Origin: an uncultured Bacteroidales bacterium | GTDB taxonomy: Bacteria; Bacteroidota; Bacteroidia; Bacteroidales; Paludibacteraceae | Length of the DNA: 64,000 nucleotides | Direction: 5' to 3' | Assembly: GCA_900317885.1 (NCBI GenBank) | Contig: ONIM01000004.1 | Span: 19,443 to 83,442, forward strand | Shown: piece after piece, positions 52,343 to 63,500 of the stretch | How the letters are laid out: every line of letters begins with the position of its first letter | Position numbering within the stretch: position 1 is the first letter of the stretch | The notes under the pieces: model-generated | The model's input: the letters and a program-made list of their open reading frames with translations, nothing else | Database searches by the model: none | What the model was told of the DNA's origin: nothing | Position numbers and translations under genes: made by a program

Positions 52343-52471
52343 AAAAACCCCTTTGTATGCTTTAGCGCTTCGCGCTTTGCGTACTTTGATGCTAAAAACT
52401 CCTCGCAAGCAAGCTTTCGGATAGTTTTTATCCCCTAACTCCACAACTCTTCGAGTAATAGCATACAAAGG
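52343..52471. repeat. TIR-bounded intergenic element, copy 2
   Basis: Perfect 12-bp inverted ends CCTTTGTATGCT (52350-52361) and AGCATACAAAGG (52460-52471). Inside are AGCGC/GCGCT and AAAAACT/AGTTTTT stems. Related to 10097-10214. No transposase and no clear target-site duplication were seen. Confidence 0.65.
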
Positions 52472-52513
52472 AAATAAACATACAAAACATTTTTATTTAA
52501 AACCTTTATTAGT

Positions 52514-53827
52514 ATGATTCAAAACTTTAATCCTGCGATGGAAGCGGACCAGGATCTGCACATCGCGAAACACATTGAGCCGGAGAACTTGCCGGCAATG
52601 ATTCAACCGATTATGTCGCTTGCGCAATCTGATGCAGAGCGGGACATGTTATTGATGTCGTTGCTGACTGCGGCAGGCAGCTGCATGCCGAACCTCTATT
52701 TCCGCTACGGACTGACGGGCAAGAAGTACTATCCTAACCTCCAATGCTTCATCGTCGGTTCGGCGGCCTGCGGAAAGGGTATCGCGAACCTCGCCTTAGA
52801 ACTCGTCAGCAAGGTACACGAAGCCCTGCCGCTCGTCATCGCCGGGGACTCTTCGTACCCGGGATTCTACAAACAGCTGGAGCGACAGAACGGTCGCGGG
52901 TACATCCATGAGAGCGAGGGATCGGTTATTACCGATGTATGGCGTTCGTCCGTGGCTAACTACAATACCGCCTTGCGTAAAGCCGCGGAGCACGAACCGA
53001 TCACGCGTAACCGCGCGAACAATAGTTCATCTATCGCGTGCCCGCAGTTGTCCGTGCTCCTCACCGGCACATTCAGCCAGTACAAAGCGCTCGTGCCATC
53101 TATCGAGAACGGCTATTTCTCGCGTCTCTTGACACTCATTGTGAATGACCAGCAAGCCTTTAGCAGTCGTTACGTAGAACCCGCAAGCGGTTCGAACGGC
53201 GTCATGAGTACTGCAGCCCAACAGCTGTACGATCTCTGCCAAGCGCTGTATAAATGCCGTCCGATGGAATTCTCCCTCACGGCCGAGCAACGTGCGCGCC
53301 TCGGACAGCACTTGGAGACGGCTTATCCTGCGCTGATGCAAGTTTTGGGCGTGAATTTTCACTCCGTTGTGCTGCGCATGGCGGTGCATATAGAGCGCAT
53401 CGCGATGATACTTACGGCGATGAGAGAAAAGCCTAACCCCGACAATGTTCTACGGACGGCCACCGGCAGTCCGATCGAGCAGAGCTCTTCACCCGTAAAA
53501 GGAAGGGAGGTATTGGAATGTTCGGACCTCGACTACCAAACTGCCGAACTCATCGGCAACAAACTCATCCTCCACATGGCTGCCGCCTATCGGATGATCA
53601 AGGGTGCAGAGGAAGTGAGTGTACCGAAAGTACAGCCGCTGGATCAACGTCAGATGTTGCTGAGCTTATTGCCGGAGGAGTATGAAGTCCAGAATTTAGT
53701 AACAGAGGCAAAGTCTCAAGGTTTATCGTACAGGACAGCTACGCGATGGAATGAAGGATGGATGGAAGAAGGTTTAGTCATAAAAGTCCGGCATGGAGTA
53801 TATAGGAAGAGACTCGCTTCTGCATAG
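52514..53827 (+). CDS. DUF3987-family protein (primase/helicase-associated)
   Basis: 437 residues. Matches the DUF3987 region found in phage- and island-type primase proteins: NLQCFIVGSAACGKGIANLALELV (a P-loop-like GxxxxGK followed by Gly, not Ser/Thr), then FYKQLERQNGRGYIHESEGSVITDVW and SVLLTGTFSQYKALVPSIENGYFSRLL. The C-terminal ~60 residues resemble a winged helix (LLPEEYEVQNLVTEAKSQGLSYRTATRWNEGWMEEGLVIKVRHGVYRK). A short repeat-like insertion (SPIEQSSSPVKGRE) lies near 318-332. Probably replication or mobilisation of an element. The 130-residue gene follows after the 9-bp array. Confidence 0.8.
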   Translation: MIQNFNPAMEADQDLHIAKHIEPENLPAMIQPIMSLAQSDAERDMLLMSLLTAAGSCMPNLYFRYGLTGKKYYPNLQCFIVGSAACGKGIANLALELVSKVHEALPLVIAGDSSYPGFYKQLERQNGRGYIHESEGSVITDVWRSSVANYNTALRKAAEHEPITRNRANNSSSIACPQLSVLLTGTFSQYKALVPSIENGYFSRLLTLIVNDQQAFSSRYVEPASGSNGVMSTAAQQLYDLCQALYKCRPMEFSLTAEQRARLGQHLETAYPALMQVLGVNFHSVVLRMAVHIERIAMILTAMREKPNPDNVLRTATGSPIEQSSSPVKGREVLECSDLDYQTAELIGNKLILHMAAAYRMIKGAEEVSVPKVQPLDQRQMLLSLLPEEYEVQNLVTEAKSQGLSYRTATRWNEGWMEEGLVIKVRHGVYRKRLASA

Positions 53828-53849
53828 GGAATACCATCGTAAATCTATA

Positions 53850-53890
53850 ACGAATGACTAAGAACCACTAAGAACCACTAACGATTTATC
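53850..53890. repeat. ACTAAGAACC tandem repeat
   Basis: AACGAATGACTAAGAACCA, a second ACTAAGAACC unit, then CTAACGATT. Same family as 15666-15733. Confidence 0.65.
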
Positions 53891-53924
53891 AGCAAAAATT
53901 GGCTGATGAATTAAAAAATCGACA

Positions 53925-53986
53925 TGACCATATTGACCATTTTGACCGTTTGGAGTATGAAACGGTCAATACGGTCAAAACGGTCA
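53925..53986. promoter_or_regulatory. Six-unit 9-bp array: three direct and three inverted TGACC repeats
   Basis: TGACCATAT, TGACCATTT, TGACCGTTT (53925-53951), an 8-bp spacer GGAGTATG, then AAACGGTCA, ATACGGTCA, AAACGGTCA (53960-53986). The halves are inverted copies with 23 of 27 positions matching. It lies between the DUF3987 gene and the 130-residue gene, 34 bases before the ATG. An operator, an iteron-type origin or an RNA hairpin are all possible. Confidence 0.8.
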
Positions 53987-54020
53987 GATCAAAAAATTAT
54001 TAAAAGAAAGGAAATGAATT

Positions 54021-54413
54021 ATGGCACACTATGTACCTTCAGCCGGCATTGAGAATTTCACCGGTGCATGGAGCAAAAAGAAAATTCAAGGAGTTCACCA
54101 CATGACCATCACCCGCCGCAAAAAGGTCAAGGATCCGTTGACGGGTGAAGTGGTCGGTTTGGGCCCGAAGGAGATCTACTCGCAGGAGCGTCGTGACATG
54201 GGAAAGAACCCATTGACGCCCAACGAGACCGTCCAGCGTAGCCGTTGGCGCGAAGCCTGCCGCGAGGCGCCTTTGATCTACAAGGACAAGACCCATCCTC
54301 GTTTCATGGAGATGTACCATCGCTGGCGCGAACAACTGAGTTCCGACGAGCCCTGCAAGCAGTTCCCAAACTTCGTGAGGGCGGTGTTAGCAAGCGAAGA
54401 GAGTCCGGAATAG
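54021..54413 (+). CDS. Unrecognised basic protein, 130 residues
   Basis: MAHYVPSAGIENFTGAWSKKKIQGVHHMTITRRKKVKDPLTGEVVGLGPKEIYSQERRD... Basic N-terminal half with short strands, then a helical half rich in Arg, Trp and Pro (ETVQRSRWREACREAPLIYKDKTHPRFMEMYHRWREQL). AAGGAAATGAATT precedes the ATG. Small nucleic-acid-binding proteins of similar look often accompany DUF3987 genes in Bacteroidales (inference). Preceded by the six-unit 9-bp array, which may control it. Confidence 0.7.
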   Translation: MAHYVPSAGIENFTGAWSKKKIQGVHHMTITRRKKVKDPLTGEVVGLGPKEIYSQERRDMGKNPLTPNETVQRSRWREACREAPLIYKDKTHPRFMEMYHRWREQLSSDEPCKQFPNFVRAVLASEESPE

Positions 54414-54492
54414 AAAACGGACATACTGTGCACCAAAAGGGCAACAGAATCTCCAAAAAATACACTTTGGGGGCATAATAATTGCAAAATGC

Positions 54493-54523
54493 TTGTATAT
54501 ATCAGATTTTTATTGTAATTTTG
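54493..54523 (+). promoter_or_regulatory. Promoter of the giant surface protein
   Basis: TTG (54493-54495), 20 bases, TAATTTTG (54516-54523); ATG at 54545. Confidence 0.8.
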
Positions 54524-54544
54524 CACGCTTTAATTTATTTGTTT

Positions 54545-57500
54545 ATGAAAAACAAACGTATTTTTACGGGATTATTAGTAGTAATGTGTATGTTCATGCT
54601 CACGCCTCAGCGGGCGCAAGCGAATGACTATCTGGAGCATTCGGAGCACTACACGGTGATGAACATGGGTAACGGCGTGTACCGGTTCACGATTCCTATC
54701 TGGGTATACGGCCGCGCGAACGACTACTACTTAGATTCGTACAACGCGCGTAACGGTCAGTACGACTCGTACATCTGGTACTCGCTCAAGCCGAATCAGG
54801 AGCGCGGTGCAAACGATGTGCATCGTATCGCGACGGTGGCCGCCGTGCGTTATGGTCTGAACGACAAGAACGACTATACCGGCGAAGGAGAGGGCTTCAT
54901 CTACATGCACACCGGTAGTGCGGTGATTCAGAACCTGAAAGACGGCACGAAATTACCTATCCCGCAAGATGACGATACGTATTGGGACCAGTGGACGAAC
55001 TCGCTTAAGCTCAAGCGTAAGAACGATGACGGGCATGTGAACATCACGTATATCGAGTTCGACTGGTATCCTCCGCAGGAGTTAGCCGGAAAGAACTTCT
55101 ACTGGGGCGTGAGTGCGAATATCTACAAGAAGTATTCCGGCGAGAGCTGCTATACGAAATGGTGGAAGATGTCGGATCGTCTGAATATGACCGATCCGCA
55201 GACGCCGGAGCTCTTTACGCCGTATCTGTATGCGCTGGACGAAGAGGGCGTGACAGGTTATGGCAACGCCGCCGTGCAATACGTGACCTATCAGCAGGGC
55301 GTGAGCTACCATACTTCGCTCAATCCGAACGAGGTAGGTATCAACGAGAACTCGGGCGCTATCATCGTGCCGACCGCCGATACGGTACAGCGGCAATTCA
55401 ACGCCACATTCCGCGTCAACCTGACGAACGACTCGACCAATCCGCAGATCTTCACGCTCAAGACGAATGCGGTGAACATCCCGGCATACCACCGTATCTA
55501 TGACTTCAGTGCGGAGGAGGTACTGGATGAGCAGCAGAGCGTGACGGGTAAGGTGAAACTGAAATGGGCCATCCGTTTCCCTGGTGCGGAAGACCTGGTA
55601 TCAGGCGATGTATTCCAAGTGGAGCGCGCGCTGGAGAAAGACTTCTCGGATGCACAATCGATCAGGGTACAGAGTTTCGATGTCGATTCGGCGAACTACT
55701 CATATGAAGATGACCCGACATCCGTGCTGATAGACGCCAACTCCAGTACGGAGCAGAAACGCCGCATGAGCGAAGAGGGCACATTCTATGCAAAGGACAC
55801 AGATGGTAATACGAAGATCCAATACTATGCGCGATTGACGAGCAACAAGGTCTATGAACCGGGTAAGACGGTTTACTACCGCGTACGCCGTGGCTCCTCG
55901 GCCATATGGGGATGGCATGAACCCTATGCGCAGAAGACGGAGCTGAAGAAGAACAACTATCTGGCGCCGCTCGCCGAACAGCAAGAGGCGTACACGAAAG
56001 ATCCGGACTGGGATAACAACCGATTGGTGCATTTCAACATCAAACTGGAGAACAAAGCCGTGACGCAGCAGCCGGAGGCAGAGAGCCAATGCGAATTGAA
56101 AACCTACATCCAGCACATCGACGGCATGATACCTATCCGTCTGCATGTGACGGGTTCGGGTGGCGTCAATCCGGCAGATTATCAATATAAACTATATTAC
56201 CTGCCGTCGGAAGGCACGCTGCAGCAGACGATGCTAAGTCTGCAAGACGGCAATATTTTGGAGACGGAGGTAGAGTCCGGCAGTATGGTGCAGATCAGCG
56301 TGATAAACAGCCAGGGCTACTCGGTGAACACGCTCAACCTGATCGGTAAGTTAGACGACCAGGCAGCATATATCGCCGATTGGGAGTTATATCCCGGCAG
56401 CGGCAGCAACCTCTACGACCATACCTATGAGGACGAGACGGCGATGCAGACGGCCTTGGATCAGCTGACGGCGCAGTACCCGCTGCCCGATAGCGCGCGC
56501 CATGTGCTCTATACGAAGATTGAGCAGAAGACCACCGGATTGAACGCCAGCAATACCTACCGCAATTGGGATCGGAATGCGATCATCTACCTGCAGCGTA
56601 TCGCCGTGGAGACAAACGACACGATTGAGTTCACCGTTCCGGCCGACAGCATCAAACGCCAAGCGGATGGCTCCTGGATCGCCCATACGACGAACATAGT
56701 GGACCAAAGTTGTCTGCACTACCGCTATGCGGTACGTATCGACCAGACAGGTTCGGTGCTCAAAGTGCTGGATCCGGCGGAGTTACTGCCGGTAGCGATC
56801 GACGGACCGGATCTGTACTACAACGAAGTAGCCGATATAGCCCGTTTCGATGCGTCGCAGGGTACGGATCGCTACGGCGTGATCCTGACCTGGGAACCGA
56901 CGCCGGGCGGATTGGATTTCTATGAGTTATCGCGCCGCGAGGCAGGCAGTACGGCGGAGTTTGAACCCGTCAAGACCACAGAGGAGACCAACTACCGCGA
57001 CGATGATGCCGTGCCCGGCAAAGAATACGAGTACCGACTGATGGCATCGTTCTCCTGCAACGATACCACAACCACCAGTTTTGCTACCACGACCGGTTTC
57101 CGCTCACCGTACGGATTGATCTCCGGACGTATCCATTATTCCGATGGCACCGGTTGTCCGGACATTAAGGTAGGATTAGAGGGTGAAGGGATTAGTGGAT
57201 TAGAGACCGTGACGGACGGCGCAGGACGGTTCGTATTCGACAGCCTGCTCTACGGAGAGGGCAAGGAGTATCATATCACGCCGGTCAGCACCTATGCCGA
57301 GTTCCGGTACAATAACACCACCGCTACCTCCACCTCTACGACCCTGGATGCCGAGAACCCCGTGGCTTCGGGCATTGAGTTTGATAATATCTCCTCCGTG
57401 CGTTTCAGCGGAAGAGTACTCTACTCCAAATCTACCATCCCGGTACGCGATGCGAACATCCTGTTAGATAGCACGATGGTCTATAGCTCGGGCGGACCGC

Positions 57501-60500
57501 TTCGGACGAACGCATCCGGTAACTTCGAGCTGCAAGTACCGAAGGATCATCCGTTTACGATACAGGTTGTCAAAGACGGTCACCGTTTCGAGGGAGACGG
57601 ATTCGTGCGAATGAATAACGACAGCAATCTGGTGCTGGACAAAGCGCTGGACGGTGTTCGGATATGGGACGCCACGAAAGTTAAATTGGCCGGCCGACTC
57701 GTCGGAGGTGTGAAACAAGCGGAGAAAGCGTTAGGTTTCGGACTGAGCAAGAACAACCTCGGCGATGACCTCCAACTGGTGCTCGAACTCGAGGGCGATA
57801 ATATCTCGCAGATCGTGCGCGATGAGGACGACCTGACGCGCGACACCTTCGAATACACGGTACCGCATATCGTTCGGAGTTTCGGCGGCGCAGAGACGCA
57901 GACGGGTGAGACCCACATGCTCTATCAGAAGAAGCGCATCATCATCCGTCCCGATTCGCTAACGGGCGAATACTGCGCAGAGATCTTCCCGGTGAAGTAT
58001 AAGATCACTCAAGCTACGGCACGCGGCTATGCGACGCTCTTTGCCGAAGGCAAGACCAGCGACGTGATCGACCTGAGCAATGCGGCTACCTATGCCGGCG
58101 GAGATGCGTACGAGGATAAGATCTTCCAATGGAATGAGAAATACAGCATCACCTACCGTTCGCCGATCGATATCAGTTGTATCCAGATGCGCTACGGTAC
58201 GCCGATGCCGTATTACGGCGAAGAGTATATGTCGCGGCAGAACGTACTGAATGAACAGATACAGATTCCGTTGGCGGAGAAAGACTCCACCGGTCAATAC
58301 CACTATACCTTTGGAGCTCCGGTATTCCCGACGGCGAACTACACCTTCCGTATCACGGCGCACGAGGACTACTACTATAACAATGACAAGAACTCCACGC
58401 AGCACGAAGAGGTGCGTATCAACGGCGGAAAGATGATGGTTTACAACGGCATGCACGCCTCCGAAGAGACGCAGACCTTCTCCGGTCTCTTCCCGAAATG
58501 GGAGCAAGCGACGCAGACTATCCTCAAGCACTCGAGGGTGACGAATACAGAGGGACAGATTGACATCACCATTCCGATAGACTACGTATCCTTCAACCAG
58601 ACAGGTGATGATGCGCTGCGCGTGCTCAACGTATCGGTTGAGTCCGACGGACGGTATATCGAGAAGCAGGTACTGCGCGGTTACGTCACCGGTAGCCGCT
58701 GGAAAGGCACGGACTATATGGCCAAGATCAAGGCGAACGTGGATGTGATGGATATCCTCCGTGACCCGCCGGGCGCCAAGAGTTATGCTTACCTGGAGTC
58801 CGGATCGAGTTTCAACTATTCCTACACATGGAATGTAAAACTGGATTTCGGCGCGAAACTGAACTTCAAATACGGCTCAGGGCAGACCTTCGTATTCGGT
58901 AACTTCTTAGGTGCGGCTCCGGGTACGCCGAGTGCGTATTCGGGTTACGTGATGAATGCCTCGGTAGCCAACACCTATGCTATACCTATCACTACCGGAT
59001 TCGACTGGAAGCGCGGCGGTAGCTATACATTCACCACCAATCAGCGTATCGAGACAGGCAGCGACAACTGGTTCGTAGGCTCGAGAGGCGATATCTATAT
59101 CGGCCTGACGCAGGGTCTGCTGCTGCAACTGGCAGATGCCGTGAAACCTTTGGATTCGCTGACCTACTCCACCTTGAAGGCCCAGATGAAAGAGAACGTA
59201 GGCGTGACGGGTAACGGCGCTACGGTAGCGGAAGGACGAAGCCTTGCAGGCGAGAAATACTACCTCACCATCGGCGAAGAGATCGGTACATCCGTGACGG
59301 TGGATGGTACGTTCGTCTATTCGCAGGATTACATCGTGACGGTACTGCTGCCACAGTTGATTAAAGAGCGTGATGCGCTGTTGGTAACGGGCGATAGCGC
59401 GACGGTACAGGCCATAGCGGATGTGAAGGGCACAGAGGTCTATTGGTCCACCGTTCTTCCGACGGATACCACCTACGCCCTGACCAACTACAAGAAAATC
59501 ATTCCGACGGGCGACTCGGAGAAGATGTGGATCGACGTGGACCGCGTAGCGGAATACAACACCACGATTAAAAAATGGCTGGATCTAATTGCGAAGAACG
59601 AAGAGGAGAAGATCAACGTGTTAGGCGGCAACAAAGCCGAGCATATCGGCAATTATTCGGTAAGCAACGGCGTGAAGATGAGTTATAGCAACACGTACGA
59701 CGCGGTAGGTACCTATTCCTGGAAATGGACCGGTTTGGGCTCAGGATTGACCGGCAATTTCGAGACACTATTCGTCTCCCAAGACCTGAAAGGAATGGGC
59801 AATGAAATGAAGGAGATGAGAAACTTATTCCAGACTATCTACAATAATAACGGCGGCGATGGCAACCAGGGAAGCAAGGGCAGTCCGTTCACCCTCAATA
59901 CCAAACTGCCGACCGCCGAGACTACCTTCGAGTTCACGCCTATTCTGGATCTGGATTGGGACCGCGATCCGGTGGAGACCAAGACGTATACGCGTACGGC
60001 AGGTTTCGTACTCGAGCCGGATGAGTACAGCTATATGAACGTTGATGTATTCCGCCGCAAGGAAGAATCGAATGACTTCAACAAAACCACAGATGAGATC
60101 CGCGAGCGCGTGGACGATGGATTGGAATTGGATTATGAGAGCGAAGATCATCTGTACGGTTCGTTTGTATATCGCCTGAACGGCGGCGCGACGAAATGTC
60201 CGTGGGAGGGGCCGGAAGAGTCCATCTTCTACTCCAAGGGCGGCCGTCCGGTACAGATGTCGAGCGGTACACTCAAACTGGAGGTGCCGACCATCGAGAT
60301 CCTCAACCATGAGGTGAGCGATATCCCGCATGATCAGCCGGCGATTATCCATATCCGCCTCAGCAACGAGACCCAGCAGACCTTCGAGAGCTATGTAGTA
60401 TTCAAACTCGTGCTGGTCGATGCGTCCAACCCCCTTGGCGCCAAAGTGCTGATGGACGGTTTCCCGCTGACGGGTGACGGCCGGTCTATTAAGTTGAACC

Positions 60501-63500
60501 CGGGACAGACCATCGACAAGACGCTCGAGGTGTATGCCGGTCAGGGCTATGACTTCGAGAACCTGACGCTGATGCTCGCTTCGCAATGCGACATCTTGAA
60601 CTTCGCGAAGGCATCGTTCAGCGTGCATTATCAACCGACAAGTTGCGATGTCAATATCTCGACACCGCATGACAAATGGGTAATGAACACCCTTTCGCCG
60701 AAGGACTCGACAGGATGGTATCTGCCGGTAGTCATTGACGGCTACGACATCAACTACCCGAACTTCGACCATATCGAGTTCCAGTACAAGCTGAGCAAGC
60801 AGTCCGACGACGGATGGGTGAACCTCTGCTCCTACTACGTCGACAGTACCCTGTACCAGAACGCCTCGGGCTCAAAGGCACTGATGGGTCCCGGCCGGAT
60901 TGAGAACATCGCTTTCTACGGCGAGCGTGACCCCATGGAGCAGCTCTACGACCTGCGCGCCGTGTCCTTCTGTCGTTATGGCACTTCGTATCTCACGAAG
61001 TCCTCGCCGGTGCTGACGGGTATCAAGGACACCCGTGTGCCGAGAGTCTTCGGCGAACCCGAACCCGCCAACTCCATCCTCGGCGTAGGCGACAACCTCA
61101 AGCTGCGGTTTAACGAACCGATAGCCGGCAATTACCTGGACGAGGATAACAACTTCCAGATCACCGGTATTACCAACGAGATAGGTATGTCCGCTGCTAC
61201 GGCGCTGCATTTCGACGGCAACGATGTCGCTTATACCAAGGCGAAACGTGACCTCACGGATAGGTCCTTCACCCTCGACATGATGATCCGTCCGACCGTA
61301 GCGAACAACCGCGCGAACGACATGATCCTCTTTGAGACCGGAGACGGCAAGGTCACCAAGCAGCTGATCCTGACCAAAGACAACCGTCTGAGGCTGGTGA
61401 AGAAGGTAGGCAACGCCTTCCTCGCCAAGACCTCCAAGCCGATGGAGTCCCTCATGGCGTTCCAGCGTATCATAGTAGTATCCGACAAGCAGAATAGCCG
61501 CACCCGCTTCTTCGCCGGTACGGTGGACATCACCGACCATATCTTAGGCGACGCCAACGATCAGGTAGAGGAAGGCAGCAGCGCGTACTTCCGTTTCGGC
61601 GAGGACTACGACGGCGATATGCTGGAGACCCGTATCTGGACCAAAGCCCTGACGGTAGAGGAGATAGCCGCTACGGCGAACCACTCCCTCACGGGCTACG
61701 AGCGCGAATTGCTGGCTTACTACCGGATGGATGAAGGAAAGGGCGAGACCGTGACGGATCAGGCACACGGCGCAACCCTCTACCTCGACGGCTGCTCGTG
61801 GAACAAACAGAAAGGCTACTCGCTCCGTCTGGACGGCGAGCCGGTGAGACTCAACGGCAACCTGCTCGGTCGCTCGGCGGCGTATGACGAGACGATGCTA
61901 TTCTGGTTCAAGGCAGAGAGCGAAGGTACGCTCTTCTCCGCAGCCCGTCATGAGGCTACCGACTCCACCGCAGCAACAGGAACCCTGCTTGCCCTCGAGA
62001 ACGGCGGACTCGCTCTGCGTAGCGGTGGAATTGAAAAAATAGTAAATCACAAATGCGCCGATGGCGAGTGGCACCACCTCGTGCTGACCATCAGCCGGAC
62101 GTATAACCACGCGGCCCTCTTCCTCGACGGCGCGATGCTGATGTCGATGGACGCGAACGAATTAGAAGGCATCACGGGCGCGATGTCGCTCGGCGGAAAC
62201 GGATTCAAGGGTCTGATCGACGAGTTCGCGATCTTCGAGCAAGCCCTGCCGCAGTCGCTTGTGGAGACCTACGAGACTATCGCTCTCTCCGGCGATGAGA
62301 TGGGCTTGATGGCGTACCTGCCCTTCGACGAGCAGTACTCCAACCCCAACGGCATCCTCGAGCAACGCTTCACCATCAATGACAAGCGCATCTTCAAGGA
62401 CCCGAACGGTAATATAGTGAACAAGATCGTGCCGCTCCTCCTCAATAATCAGCCCAGCCTGGCTGATCCTTCCAACGCGCCGATCAGGTCACACGGGCTG
62501 CTCAACAAGCTCTATTTCGATTGGTCATTCAACAACGACGAACTGATGGTCAACATCCTCAATCGCAGCTATGAGATCAACAAGCAACCTATCTACGTCA
62601 CTGTCCGCGATGTCGAGGACCTGAACGGCAACCCGATGGCTTCGCCGGTGACCTGGACGGCTTTCGTGGATCGCAACAGCCTCAAGTGGTCGGATCGCGA
62701 ACTAAGCGTGAAGGTCGAGGATAGTACCGAGGGCGAAGAGGAGAGAACGATCCGGATCATCAACCACTCCGGCAAACGTCATACCTACCAGATCGAGTCC
62801 CTGCCGGCTTGGTTGTCCGTGGACAGACCTTACGGCGCCATCGACCCGATGGGCGAACAGACTATCCGGCTCACCTTCAACCGCCAGATAACCATCGGCG
62901 AACATAGCGACATCATCTACCTTACCGACGAGGAAGGTCTCTCTGAGCCGCTTCGTATCGAGTATGAGGTAGAGGCGCTCCCGCCGTACGACGAAGTGGA
63001 GGAAGGACTCTATCCGTATAACATGTCCGTCTGCGCACAGGTGAAACTTCTCACGGAGTCCGGACTTGTGTACGACACCGACGACCGCGACATCGTCTAT
63101 GCCCTCTTCCGCAACCAGTGTGTCGGCAAGGCGAACGTGTCGGTCAATGCTCTCAGCAACACCTCTGACGTCTATCTGACCGTCATGGGCAATGAGGAGA
63201 TGACACGCAAGGAGATTGTCTTCCAACTATGGCAAGCTTCGACAGGCAAGACCCTCAACCTCACCCCAAGCGAGAAGATCGTCTTTGCGCAGGGAGCGGT
63301 CTATGGATGCGGTTCTCCCGAACCCATCATCCTCTCTACCTCGGCTTCCGAGATGCAGACGATAGAGCTCGCGAAGGGATGGAACTGGATATCCTTCAAT
63401 CTCGACTTGCAGCCCGCGACGGCACCGATTGTCAAGGTTCTTTCTGCGAAAGAGCCATGGACGGAGGGAGACATCATCAAGAACCCGGCCACCCAGCATT

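Noticed and set aside
52081-52468. 92-codon frame (52190-52468) as a real gene
   Set aside because: It begins inside the TIR element and reads through its arms; the composition changes abruptly.
52350-52471. tRNA or SRP RNA gene
   Set aside because: No T-loop or anticodon pattern and no GGAAGGAAGC-type SRP motif. A TIR-bounded repeat explains the symmetry better.
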